Position numbers and translations under genes: made by a program. Under the pieces are notes generated by a model that saw nothing but the letters and a program-made list of their open reading frames with translations, ran no database searches and had not been told where the DNA came from. A DNA stretch of 64,000 nucleotides from Mesocentrotus franciscanus (lineage: Eukaryota > Echinodermata > Echinoidea > Camarodonta > Strongylocentrotidae), in contig CP137682.1 in assembly GCA_037976565.1 (NCBI GenBank), forward strand, positions 30,178,782 through 30,242,781. Direction: 5' to 3'. Shown in pieces: positions 10,580-21,257 of the stretch (its first letter is position 1; the number at the start of each line of letters is the position of its first letter).

Positions 10580-12060
10580 TGGCATCTATCATTTTGTTCT
10601 AAGTGAAGTGAGGGGTGAATTTGTGGGTGGGGCATATCCCCCTCACACAGCAAGAAGTCGACTTTTTCTAAGAGTTGTATAACAAAGTAGTATTTTCGAG
10701 CATGACAAAATACTTTGCATCTTATTCATTTATTCATTTTTGTTTCATTGTAAACATAATCAAGCATATTATAATGTACAAAGTGTTTACCAAAAAAAAA
10801 GAAGAAAATAGCATAATACAATGTAGGCCTAGATATGTTTTGTATAGATTAACATAAACATAACTATGACCTAGAATTTAACCAGGAAACGGATTCAAGT
10901 CCCTGAAAAATATGTACTTAAAGGAGAATTAACCCTATATAGACAGTTGGCTTACTCTGGATGCAGAAAAATGAAATAAGCACATCAGTGAAAGATTTGG
11001 TAAAAATCGGATAAATAATAAGGAAGTTATGAGTATTTGAAAGTTGAGATCCTAGATGACATGGGAAATCTATTGGCAACGCGGTCACTGTATTTGATGT
11101 CATACAGGGAGAACTCCGCCATATCGTGTGTACAAACACTATTCAAAATGTCACTTTATTCCCATTCTAAAAATAGAAGAGACTTTTTGTCCATGATATG
11201 TGTTTAATATATTTACATGTCATCCCATAAAAAGATTCTCTTTTCTACCTTTAGAATTGAGAAAAGAGATGATTTTAGTCAATGTGTACAATAGAAATAG
11301 GAAAGTTCTCCCCGTATTACCTCACACATCATGGTCGCATTGCTAATTGGAGGATCTCCATATCATGAGTGATCTCAAATTTTACAAATTCATATCTCTC
11401 TTATTGATTGCCTGATTTTTCTGAAACTTTTACCGATATGTTTCTCTGGTTTTCTCCATTCATTAAAGCCAAATTTCTCTGAAGGGTTAATTCCCCTCGA
11501 TCCTGATGTGCATTGGCGGCAGTTACCCCCTAATGGGGCCTAATTAAAACTGCGGGCAAAAGCTTCGCGCTCGAATTGATTTTTGTTTTGTTTTGTTGAG
11601 GGTGGTTATCATCAGTTTTAGAAGGAATTTTAAAAAGTAATAAGAGGCAATGGGCTTAAAGGGATCCGGTAACAATGAATGAGCTGATTGTAATTTATTG
11701 ATTTAGCTCATTCTGCCATCATGATTATAAACATATAGGTTAGACAGGAATTCCTTGAAATCTACAAGCCAATTGCTTGCTTTATTATCAGGTGAGACAA
11801 TTTAAGCTCGCCCTTTGCGCTCGAATGTTATAGGCCTAACTGGGAATTCGTTCATAGTTTTTTTATCCATGTCTGTATAATTATTGACATTATGTGATGA
11901 TGGTTCCCCTCTTAGTCTCTAAATGCAAACGAGTGGAAAAGCACTCAAAAAGGAGTTAAATTCAACTCTATCAAGTAGGCCTAGTTAGACGAGAGAATAC
12001 CCCTTTTTCGAGTGAAAAAAGGAGCGGTCACTGTTACATCGGCTGCTCGAAGAGCTAAAA
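10580..12060. other. Noncoding stretch
   Basis: Mostly AT-rich and featureless. 11540-11640 resembles, by eye, the interior of the TIR element at 28318-29375 (TTCGCGCTCGAATTG, GGTTATCATCA and TTTTAGAAGGAATT words), so it may be a fragment of the same family. Confidence 0.4.
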
Positions 12061-12061
12061 G

Positions 12062-12088
12062 CTGTGTGTGTGTGTGGGGAGGGGGGTG
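12062..12088. repeat. GT/G-rich microsatellite
   Basis: Short run of GT dinucleotides passing into a G-rich run. Confidence 0.8.
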
Positions 12089-12116
12089 GGGTAGTACTAA
12101 AGACAGTGAATTTTAA

Positions 12117-12390
12117 GCACTTTTGAGCTTCATTTGTAACTTCATGAACATGATTATGTATCTCATTTAATAGGCCTAATGCGAGCGCGATGCGCGAGCA
12201 TTTTTGGGGATATATTAACCTGAAGCGGGACATTTTAAGCGCTTTTTGTAATCCTCATGAACAGGATATGTATCTCATTAAACAGATAATGCGAGCGCAA
12301 AGCGCGAGCTGAATTTTTTCGTGATATATTGACCTGAAAACGGGACATTTAAAGCGCTTTTGGAATCCTAACGAACAGGATAGGCCTATA
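12117..12390. repeat. About 2.3 tandem copies of a ~118-bp unit
   Basis: Units begin at GCACTTTTGAGC (12117), GCGCTTTTTGTAATCC (12239) and GCGCTTTTGGAATCC (12354). Each of the first two contains TAATGCGAGCGCRAWGCGCGAGC, then GATATATT, GACCTGAA or AACCTGAA and CGGGACATTT. The GCGAGCGC core is itself palindromic. Confidence 0.75.
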
Positions 12391-12394
12391 AAAC

Positions 12395-14015
12395 AAAAAA
12401 TCTCCCCCTAAGTTTCAGAGTAATTTCGCGCCTCCTAAGTTTCAGATAAATCTTTATTGGTATTGTCGGCCGTACTAATAATCAGAATAATTTATTGTGA
12501 ATTATTAATCACGAAGTGGGCGAGACCCATTGTGGCTATCGCCTTGTTGGAGCATTTGTCGGAAGAGTAAATGTGTACTCGTATCTGGAATATTTAACCC
12601 TATCTGGCCCATTGGGGGTAAATTAGCCCCCCCCCCCATCCTGGCCATTTTTCGCGATAAAGTTTTAACGCAAAAACATGTCGCGCCGGAATTTCATGAC
12701 GGTATTTTTTCACATCTCGCGCAACTTTTGAGACGAAATTCGCGACGCCCTGCGATTTCATGTACAATTTCAATACAAATTGTGTTTTTATCTAAAATTT
12801 ATAAAGGTATGATTACTTTTGCTTTCACAGGTTAAATCTATTGATTTAATGCTATTTATGATCGCAGAAGTTTGGCAACAAAAGTCATAGAAAAAAAAAA
12901 TATTACAAATAAAAGGTCGAAAAACAAAGAAATACATAGGAAATCCAAAAACAACGTAATACATAATAAATTATTTTTGACACTGATTTTTTTAGTATAT
13001 TTGTAAAAATACTACAAAGAGTATTTAGACCAAAAATTTGCATATTTCGAGCTTTATTGAGTGATTTAGAACAAAAAGTCTAATTTCATGCATAAATTAT
13101 AGTTAATCAAAAAAATTCCGGAAAAATTAACATAGAATTTTGGAGATTACTTCGCAGGCGACGTGCATGCCGATTCAGAGTTTTGATAGCTCATTTTCCA
13201 CGATATGAAAGTTAAACACATAATTTGATTTGTAAAGATAAGTAAAAGAAAATAACTTTCCTGCCAGAGTGGGTTAGCTGCAGTTATTGCAAATGTTTAG
13301 CACATGATTTGTTTGCTGTTTTTTTTTTCTCTCTTTTTTCCTTAACGTTTATAGTTTGATTCTTTTTGTAATTGTCGTCCAATCATTCATAATTGTTTGT
13401 ATATATCATGATTCGATCGATTCAATAAAACAAATTAAAAAAATATATAAAAAAAAGTAATTATCCATTACGCTCTTTTGACGGAGAAATACACGACAGT
13501 ATTAATTTATTTGTAAATTGTAAACAAACAAAACTATTTTGGTTAAGATTTAGTGACATTGTACAGATAATCTACAAAGTAATTTTTTTTCAATAATTCT
13601 ATCTTAATTGAATGTTATAATTTAGGGGAAAAATGTTTAGAAGTCTCAATTTTCTCATCTCTTATGCAAAATATGCAATCTATTCAAGCAGAAAATCGTA
13701 AACTAATTTTTCACGAACTATCTATTTTCAGTGTCTTAAAAAAGAAAAGATTTTTAATCGTTGTAAAACTAAAGCGTTGTGTATATTCAATACTTAAGTT
13801 CAAGAAAACATAATTTGTTTCATGTAAAATTGGATGACTTATATAATTTGTCAAAATTTATGTTTTTATCAATAAATTGATTTTAAAAACAAAAACATTC
13901 TTGATCTGATCTTTATTACTAATGCTTCACCACTAGGAATGTGAGACCATTATTGTGTTCTTTGGATACCAAAACGTAAAACTCATCTGCAAAACCAAAT
14001 CAAGAAAAAAAAATA
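12395..14015. other. AT-rich noncoding stretch
   Basis: No recognisable gene. A C-run is at about 12628-12640, and several A/T homopolymers are present. The 101-codon frame at 12530-12835 has no domain signature and lies in low-complexity surroundings. Confidence 0.4.
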
Positions 14016-14019
14016 GTTC

Positions 14020-15260
14020 GTCCATTATCGGACAGTGGTAAACGAGTGTTTGGTAATTGGATAACTCATTTTACTTGGGAAGAAATTAATGATAACAATG
14101 ACCCATCTGTTAATCTTCTAAAGTTTCTAGATACAATTCAACTCCATTTGGATATGTATGTTCCTAGTATTCAAGAAGTTCAGTTACATTCAGCGGCGGA
14201 TCCAGGATTTGAAAAGAGGGGGGCGCAGCCCGAAAATTGGAAATAGGGGCGCCGCCGAAAATTTTATGATATTAACATGTACGTTCAATGAGTGGTTTCC
14301 AAAAAATGGGGCGCACGCCTGTTGCGCCCCTGGATCCGCCACTGACATTGTAGAGATAAACCTTGGATAAATGCAAAAGTGCATGAAAGATCTTATCAAT
14401 CAGAGGCAGTGGGCTTTTGATCACAAGATGAAACCATTATGGCGTTATTTAAGAAATTCGTTTAAAAGACAATTAGTCAGTTACAGCAAGGAAACTCCTT
14501 GGTTACAGAGTTCATATTACAATGAAAGGGTTCGTAACTTAAAAATGATAACCCAGCAGCTTGGAACAAGGCAACTGGAGTTTTAACAAACAGTGTGAAG
14601 AAATTTTCTCCTGTTAGTATACCAGGACTTGATAGTAACACACCTGAGCATTTTAAAGACAGGCCTGGTTAAAGGAGATCGCAGATCATATCAACGATCA
14701 CTTTGCTGCAGTAGCAGCAGACCTCCCACAACTCAATAGGAACAACTTACCTGCTTTCTTGCCAGCCCAATTTAACTGTCCTGTTGTTCAACCGTCACAA
14801 GTGTAAAACTCATAACTGCGTAACTTAAAACCAGCTTAAAGCTGGTACTGTAGGGTATTTACCTGTAAGAATTCTTAGAGAATTTGCCTTTGAATTAAAT
14901 TTACCACTTACTGACCTCTTTTAAATAATCGAATGTACCATATCAGTAGCAACAATCTGAAATAATTCCCATCCCTAAATGTCAACCTGTTACATTACAG
15001 AGCTTAAGACCGATTGCACTTACTAGTTATTTTGCAATAAATAGCTGAACCATTAATTTGCAAATGGTTGTTAACAGATATTACAAAACATAGATGTTAA
15101 TCAATATGGTAACCGTTCAGGTCTTTCTCTTTCACCTTATGTATCCGCCTACTCCACCAAATTGTTCATCCTTATATACGTGTACACTGGTTTTTACAGA
15201 TTTTTCAAAAGCTATATTTGGGAATCTTGGATTTTCACCTCTCTAATGATTCTAATTTCA
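14020..15260 (+). pseudogene. Non-LTR retrotransposon (LINE) reverse transcriptase relic
   Basis: Read across several frames, the + strand gives LINE motifs in order. They are DKPWINAKVH (the stretch before the RT), RPIALTSYFA (RT block 1), then VNQYGNRSG and TLVFTDFSKA (RT block with the first catalytic Asp). Many stops and frameshifts make it a dead copy. It is truncated before the YADD box. It is interrupted at 14191-14344 by a MITE, and removing the MITE restores a coherent reading into DKPWINAK. It is of the CR1/RTE/Jockey type. I cannot place the clade. Confidence 0.75.
14191..14344. mobile_element. 154-bp MITE inserted in a LINE relic
   Basis: Terminal inverted repeats are CAGCGGCGGATCCAGG and CCTGGATCCGCCACTG (15 of 16 paired). 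The flanks carry ACATT on both sides (14186-14190 and 14345-14349), a 5-bp direct repeat consistent with a target-site duplication. A relative of the same terminus, CAGTGGCGGATTCAG, occurs alone at about 9970. The family of mobilising transposase is uncertain. Confidence 0.8.
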
Positions 15261-15264
15261 TTCC

Positions 15265-16335
15265 GCTGTCCTGGACTACTCCTTTAAGTTAGATCTGGGT
15301 TTATGGTTACAGAGTTAGGTATTGTCTAGGGGAAGGGTCACAGTTATATTTGACTGGGGTTCAAAATTGATTTTTATCAAATTTTCATCGATGGAAATTT
15401 CTATCTTCTCAGAAATGTATTGTACAATCTCAGCCAAACATAAATCACAATGAAAATCAAACCATAGTTACCATTTACAACCTTGTCATAAGGGCTAGAA
15501 TAGAATTGGAGCAAAACAAATAGTAATTAAGGGTTTACGGGTGTCTTTGATTTCAGTTTTGTCGTTAACGGTAAACGCAACATAAAATATTCCAGTTTTC
15601 ACCAATCACACTCCTTACTTCAACCCTTCCCTAGACAATATACCTAACCCTGTAACCATAAACCCAAATCTAACTTAAAGAACAATCATAACCTACACTT
15701 CAGACTCCTTTCCTGGAGGTAGGACTGAGGGGGCCTTGGCCCCCGGGTCAACAAAAAAGGGGGCCCCAAAAGAGGCAAAAAGGCAAAAAAAAATGGGTAT
15801 AGAGGGGGTGTTCGAACACTTTTTTTTAAGGTGAGCCAGGAAGGGTCAGGGGAAATGTCTGAGATCGTCAGGACCCCGTGGTATGAAAATTGGGAGAAGC
15901 GCATTGACGAAATAAAGGCCAGAGCAAAAATATTCCACTTTTATGACGAACAGTGTATTTTGGGAATGTGTACTAATATTGTTCCGTTATATATTTATTT
16001 ATTTATTGAAATTTATTTATACAGGATAAAAACATGATCAGTATAAAACTTGTTTACATCATGGTCCTGATAACAGGAATATAAAATGACATAACATTGA
16101 TATTAACATTGATAACATTGCATAACATGAAAATAATTGATAAGAGAATAACATAAAGTGATATATACTTACGCACTTAATAGACATAATTAACAGAACG
16201 AGGTAAAACACTAATAATTGAACGGCTGTAACAAAGTTGGTATATGTGATTAAAAGTAACGAAGCAATTTAAAAGGAGTAAAATTTAAGTCTGAGTGAAA
16301 TGTGGATCAACAATTGAGATTTAAAGTATGTTACC
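15265..16335. other. Noncoding stretch
   Basis: No gene recognised. 15700-15840 is a GC-rich patch (GGGGGCCTTGGCCCCCGGG) like the end of a degraded MITE. TTATTTATTTATTGAAATT near 15995 is low complexity. Open frames of 68-72 codons here have no domain. Confidence 0.4.
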
Positions 16336-16339
16336 TTAA

Positions 16340-16924
16340 GGGGAGACCGGGGTGAAATGGGACATTTTTTCACTTTCAGATATATTACCTTGTAACTCTG
16401 TAAATATTTGGACTAAACAAAATATGTTTGTTTGGTAATAGACTATAGATACTTAAGTAAATATTGCAGCAATAGATTGAATTCCCACAGCTTAAATGTT
16501 CACGTAATCATAAATTTCGCAAACCCTTAGTTTTGGGGTGAAATGGGACTCCCATAGGGATGCACACTTTTGTTTTTTGTTTTGTAATATTCTTTATTGT
16601 ATTCATTCAATACATAATATCAATTCATACAAATTGTAATATATAACATATTGGAACCAAATACAGAGTAAAAAATACAGTAATCTCAATTATATTGAAT
16701 GAATCAATATTGTTATGACCCCTCTATATTTTGTTTTGTAGTACTAGTATTCTCTATTGTATACATTCAATACATTATTATCAAATCATACATCTCTATT
16801 ACATATTATAATATATAACATATTGGATCAAAGTACAGACTACAATCAACTTAGTTATATCGATCACAAAAAACGATACCGATATTGCTCATTGCATTAA
16901 TAATGTCCCATTTCTCCCCCTTGG
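16340..16924. mobile_element. Possible TIR element bounded by GGGGTGAAATGGGAC
   Basis: GGGAGACCGGGGTGAAATGGGACAT-type sequence at 16340-16364 is matched by its approximate reverse complement, ATGTCCCATTTCTCCCCC, at 16903-16920. A second direct copy of GGGGTGAAATGGGACT lies inside at 16535. The interior also carries a direct duplication of ~85-95 bp (16588-16670 and 16748-16845, both with TTCAATACAT and TAATATATAACATATTGGA). No target duplication could be fixed. Confidence 0.45.
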
Positions 16925-17309
16925 TAAAAATTTAAAAAAATGGCGGCTATTATTTCTAACCTGTCTGTTACCAAACAATTTTATTTTCAAAAGTTTGCAC
17001 ACTAATTAGTTTACCAAACATTTTTGGATTGAAAAGGCACCACATTTTTGGTTAAAAGTCACAACAAATCTAATTGTGTCCAACTTGCGGGGTATTTAGT
17101 TTTAAAACAAATTAATTTTAATAATTAATTCTGATTGGTAAAACAATGCCTAATGATTGCTGATAGAGATGCACCTGCTCAAAATGTAAACATAAAAAAT
17201 GACGTTTTGGCCCCAAAGTGCCATGTATGGTCATATTTTGAGAAGTAAATAAGTATTTCCAACAGTTTCTTCGCTCTTGTAGGTTGCACTAACAGTGCCC
17301 ATTAGTTTG

Positions 17310-17940
17310 CTATATCATGTTTTAGATAAAAGCGCATTGAATTTTTTTATGGGGCACAGAAGGCGCTTTTAGGACGATGTACACTGATTTTAAAACAACC
17401 CTCAACGAATCGGCATTTCTTGTGTCAAAACCGTGCCTATCAAAATACATTTCAATTTCATTAGATAATCTTGAAGGAGCAAGCCCATATATGCATTGAT
17501 ATGCCAGAATACAAAGAAAGTAATACATTCTCTTTTCAAATGGTTGCCAAGTTAATTCTTTTAATAAAATAGAGCTGCTGATGGTATAGTCAAATTGGTT
17601 TGTCACAATTCGAGCAGCTCGTCTTTGTAATTTTTTTTCTTCATGAGATTCCTGTTATGTATGTTTTATTTTCCATGTCTTTGATACGCCTTTTTTATTG
17701 TTACAATCGAACTTGATATCATCATTGTAAATTGCACTGAATTCAGAAGTAAGGGTGCCATGTACAAGGTTATATACCATAATAAATAAATGAATAAATA
17801 AATAAAAACATAGCGAACGAAAAAGTTGTGTTTTTCTGTGAACTATGAAAACTGGATTCACCATCTTTTGGAAAGTAATTCTTTTCTGAAAACTATTCCC
17901 GCTTTCTCTATATCTCCTTTTTTTTACACTTACGTACAAT
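17310..17940 (-). pseudogene. LINE 3' end relic (C-terminal region of RT ORF)
   Basis: The - strand reads LQRRAARIVTN, then LLKELTWQPFEKRMYY, CIYGLAPSRLSN and HGFDTRNADSLRV. That order (LQ+RAARI, LxWxPLxxR, GLAPxYLS, TRxxxxLRVP) is the hallmark of the domain after the reverse transcriptase in many animal LINEs. The reading runs through two frames with a break near 17610-17650. Sequence up to 17940 reads less clearly. It lies tail-to-head with the polyprotein gene. Confidence 0.75.
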
Positions 17941-18015
17941 GAACAGTTGAAATGTGTCTCTTTTACATGTCAACAACCGTAGTTTTCACAAAGAATTTGT
18001 GTTTCTTTTAAACAG

Positions 18016-19680
18016 AATGTTACCAGCATTTCTCGACGTCGTTGCCGCCAGAATCGTCTCCCCATTGTCAAGAAAAAGAGAAAACAAGTAGATTATCAGC
18101 AGATGAAGAATGTTTTCGGCAGGTACATTCTGTCATCTACAAATGTTTCGAGTGAAACAGCGTCGTCTGTATGGGGAACGATTTCGAGGGAAATTAATTG
18201 GTTTAATACTGAGTCTAACCGAAAGTATTTAAAATTCATATGGAGAGAAAACAGAGGTGGGGTAAGGGAACATACACAACGAATATGGAATAATTGTAAC
18301 ATTAATGAATACACAGTTAAAGACCATGGGACGACCAGTATGGAAGACAAAGTAGCTGATGAAGTAGAGGCGCAGGCCGAACAGGATTGGAATGTTGGAA
18401 TGTCCATCGAAAATGAACCCACTGATCAAGACCAAATCAAGACCAAGTCAAGACCACTGATCAAGACCCCAAGAACACGCAAAAGTGGGAGAAACTTGAA
18501 ACCCAAGAGGTTTTCAAGGGGTTGGGAAACCAGCAAAATTTGCGTTTGCCAGCGAACTTGGAAAGGCAGTGCTATAAGACCATCGGTAAAATGTGAATTG
18601 TGCCACGAATGGTACCACTTTGACTGTATAGATCTAGCGAGCTACGCTAACATAGACATGGATCAATATTATTTTTATTCTGGCTTCAGGGGGTGCAATG
18701 ATGGGGAGAAAGTGCTTAGAAGAAAGAAGACCCTGTTGCCCGACAATGCTGATGAGCCCCAATGCACCCTTGCAGATCAGGATAACGGGGGCGATCAGGA
18801 CAGTACGAACAATTCAACCTTCCATGAATATATAGATAATGGTCAAGATGAGACTGCTAGGTTCGACGAAGAAGTCCTCGAGAGTGACAGAAGTAAGGAT
18901 GAGGATGAAAGTAGTAAAAGTTCAACCTTTCATGAGGATATAGATGATGGTCAAGATGAAACGACTAGGTTCGACGAAGAAGTCCTCGATGAGAGTGACA
19001 GAAGTGAGGATGAGGATGACAGTAGTGAAAGTTCAACCTTTCATGAGGATATAGATGATGGTCAAGACGAGACGACTAGGTTCGACGAAGAGGTCCTCGA
19101 TGAGAGTGAAAGAAGTAAGGATGAGGATGACAGTAGTAAAAGTTCAACCTTTCATGAGGATGTAGATGATAGTCAAGACGAGACGACTAGGTTCAGCGAA
19201 GAAGTCCTCGATGAGGGTGACAGAAGTGAGGATGAGGATGACAGTAGTGAAAGTTCAACCTTTCATGAGGATATAGATGATGGTCAAGACGAGACGACTA
19301 GGTTCGACGAAGAAGTCCTCGATGAGGGTGACAGAAGTGAGGATGAGGATGACAGTAGTGAAAGTTCAACCTTTCATGAGGATATAGATGATGGTCAAGA
19401 CGAGACGACTAGGTTCGACGAAGAAGTCCTCGATGAGGGTGACAGAAGTGAGGATGAGGATGACAGTAATAAAAGTTCTACTTTCCATGAAGATATAGAT
19501 GATGGTAAATCAGACACATCACTGGGATCATTCCTTAAAAGTGTGCCGATTGACAAAGCCACTATAGGTGCTTGCATTGGAGAAGGGGTAGGTGATAGTG
19601 TAGTAAAAGAGTTTCGCATTCAGAGAAAGGCAACCTTTGCATACGCAAAGAACAGTGGACGAAAATGTGTAAAACTGTAA
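18016..19680 (+). CDS. PHD-finger and acidic-repeat N-terminal part of transposon polyprotein
   Basis: The first Met is at 18103, but the frame stays open upstream to a splice-acceptor-like CTTTTAAACAG ending at 18015 and encodes a basic stretch (RRRCRQNR, KKKRKQ), so an upstream exon is likely. Counting from Met18103, a PHD-type zinc finger occupies about 147-198 (C147, C149, C164, C167, H172, C175, C198). The seventh ligand position is Tyr192, so the finger is degenerate at its last pair. PHD fingers usually bind histone tails; here that role is inferred. Residues ~237-475 are six 37-aa repeats plus a partial seventh, rich in Asp, Glu and Ser, with STFHEDIDDGQDET as the core (DNA period 111 bp, 18815-19506). 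The frame ends in a stop at 19680 that overlaps the next frame. One extra A in the AAAA at 19672-19675 would join the two. Confidence 0.8.
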   Translation, partial: NVTSISRRRCRQNRLPIVKKKRKQVDYQQMKNVFGRYILSSTNVSSETASSVWGTISREINWFNTESNRKYLKFIWRENRGGVREHTQRIWNNCNINEYTVKDHGTTSMEDKVADEVEAQAEQDWNVGMSIENEPTDQDQIKTKSRPLIKTPRTRKSGRNLKPKRFSRGWETSKICVCQRTWKGSAIRPSVKCELCHEWYHFDCIDLASYANIDMDQYYFYSGFRGCNDGEKVLRRKKTLLPDNADEPQCTLADQDNGGDQDSTNNSTFHEYIDNGQDETARFDEEVLESDRSKDEDESSKSSTFHEDIDDGQDETTRFDEEVLDESDRSEDEDDSSESSTFHEDIDDGQDETTRFDEEVLDESERSKDEDDSSKSSTFHEDVDDSQDETTRFSEEVLDEGDRSEDEDDSSESSTFHEDIDDGQDETTRFDEEVLDEGDRSEDEDDSSESSTFHEDIDDGQDETTRFDEEVLDEGDRSEDEDDSNKSSTFHEDIDDGKSDTSLGSFLKSVPIDKATIGACIGEGVGDSVVKEFRIQRKATFAYAKNSGRKCVKL

Positions 19681-21257
19681 GGACGAGGTACTTCAAGAAG
19701 GGACAGTGGCACGAGCCATTCATTAAAGGGATAAAACAATCAAATCCGTATTGTGTCTTAATGATAAGACATCACCATGTGAGCACAGCCAAACAAAGAT
19801 TCCATCGTGGCAAATCAATACTGAATGCAGATCTTTACTGCAAGTTCGAAGATTGCCCCATCACTGCCAAACTGACCATGGACGGGAAGTTTAATGCTAG
19901 AGTTACGTATAGTCACGACGTCGTAATGCACCATTTAGGGGAGCAACGTGCAAGACCTATTCGTGGGACTGAGAGAGAGCATTTGAAAGGAATCTTCAGC
20001 CATGGCCAAAAGCCATTCAATGAATACCTCAGACGACTTGGAAAAAAGGATCCTGCTCACGTAGTCTTGGCTGGAAATTTCGATGGGATTGGGACAACCA
20101 AACAGGTACTCCGTCAAGTGTCGCATGAAGCTGGGACATCAAGAATCCTCGACAAGGATGAGCTCACGAGTCTCCACCTATTGAAGAGTAAGATGGAGAC
20201 TCAGACAAAGAACAAGAAAGTAAAAGGCTTCATACAACTAATAGCGGCATCACCCTCCTTCGTATTTTACTGGAGCGAGGAAGGTGTACGGTTGTGGCAT
20301 GACCTTTGCAAGAAGGATGTGGCCGTAATAGACGCAACCGGCAACGTTGTGCGCTCGGCAGGGAAGAAAAGGTACCTCTACTATGAGGTGTGCATAAGGA
20401 ACACTGTAGAAGGAGAATCCCCCATACCTATCATGGGTATGCTCAGCACAGTCCACACTGCAACCGTCATACGCTTCTGGATAGCTGAATTCAGACGATG
20501 TGAGAAGCTTCTGTTAGAGCATCAAGGGGTTTCTATTCCCCGTCAAATGAATATGGATAGAGCCATGGCTTTCATTGTTGCACTACTGGCCGAATTCAAC
20601 AATGAGTCTGTCAAGGAGTTCCTGGATCGCTGCTGGCGTATCGTGTCTGGCAATGCACTGGATAATGACATAGAGCAAAAGATGATCCCCCATGCCTGTG
20701 CCTTCCATGTGATGAGGGATGCAAAGAAATCATGCAAGAAGTACTATCCAGGAAATATGGAGTACGGATTGTACTCCTTCAGCACTATCCTCAATGCATG
20801 TTCCCTAGATGAAGTTGAAGAAGCCCTATTCGACATGGCTGTGGTATTGCAAGGCAGAAAACTAACACCAGAAGTGATTGAAGCGAGTGAGAGAATGCAT
20901 CAAAGGATCAATGATCTTTCGAAGGAAAGTAAAGACAAACTGAAAGATGATCATGTGTACAAAGCAAGTACAGAGGCCAGTGAAGATGGAATTTCCTCAA
21001 TGAACAAAACTGAAGAAGAGTTTTTTCATCTCGCCGAAGGCTCGCACTTCAGGAGCTGGGCTAAAAGAATCATTGAGCGTGCGAAGCTGAGCATTACACA
21101 GGGTGATAACACAATGGAAGACAACGGAAGATATGGACCCAGATTTCTGGAAGACATACAGAGGCTCCTGTTGCCTACACTCCCGCTCTGGTCTGCCATT
21201 ATGCTTGAGACCTTGGTAGACATGGTAGCTCGGCCCCATATGAGAGACACAAATTAA
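19665..21257 (+). CDS. MULE-like DDE transposase segment
   Basis: This is a 530-codon frame. From its first Met, residues ~57-92 hold C59-x4-C64 and a distal HDVVMHH, arranged like the FLYWCH/WRKY-type zinc fingers that start many Mutator-like transposases. The core has VIDATGNVV (candidate first catalytic Asp, D223), a second Asp in NMDRAMAFIVALL (D298) and the C-x2-H pair in ACAFHVMRDAKK (C345, H348). That is the MULE pattern. The third acidic residue is likely among E383-E386 but is not certain. Expected role: cutting and joining of the element's ends in the nucleus. The downstream end is a frame break: within the CCCC at 21233-21237, the reading in frame 2 (YERHKLTPG, SVQEGRFNQ) continues into the next segment. 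No overlap with a host gene is seen. The superfamily is tentative, but a transposase is much more likely than a host enzyme. Confidence 0.75.
   Translation: MCKTVRTRYFKKGQWHEPFIKGIKQSNPYCVLMIRHHHVSTAKQRFHRGKSILNADLYCKFEDCPITAKLTMDGKFNARVTYSHDVVMHHLGEQRARPIRGTEREHLKGIFSHGQKPFNEYLRRLGKKDPAHVVLAGNFDGIGTTKQVLRQVSHEAGTSRILDKDELTSLHLLKSKMETQTKNKKVKGFIQLIAASPSFVFYWSEEGVRLWHDLCKKDVAVIDATGNVVRSAGKKRYLYYEVCIRNTVEGESPIPIMGMLSTVHTATVIRFWIAEFRRCEKLLLEHQGVSIPRQMNMDRAMAFIVALLAEFNNESVKEFLDRCWRIVSGNALDNDIEQKMIPHACAFHVMRDAKKSCKKYYPGNMEYGLYSFSTILNACSLDEVEEALFDMAVVLQGRKLTPEVIEASERMHQRINDLSKESKDKLKDDHVYKASTEASEDGISSMNKTEEEFFHLAEGSHFRSWAKRIIERAKLSITQGDNTMEDNGRYGPRFLEDIQRLLLPTLPLWSAIMLETLVDMVARPHMRDTN

Noticed and set aside
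18096..18435. Antisense frames over the PHD region
   Set aside because: Opposite-strand shadows of a well-supported coding segment.
19660..19690. Programmed -1 or +1 frameshift between the first two frames of the polyprotein
   Set aside because: There is no slippery heptamer with structure, and the other four breaks show the same one-base loss, at least two contradicted by second copies, so an error is simpler.
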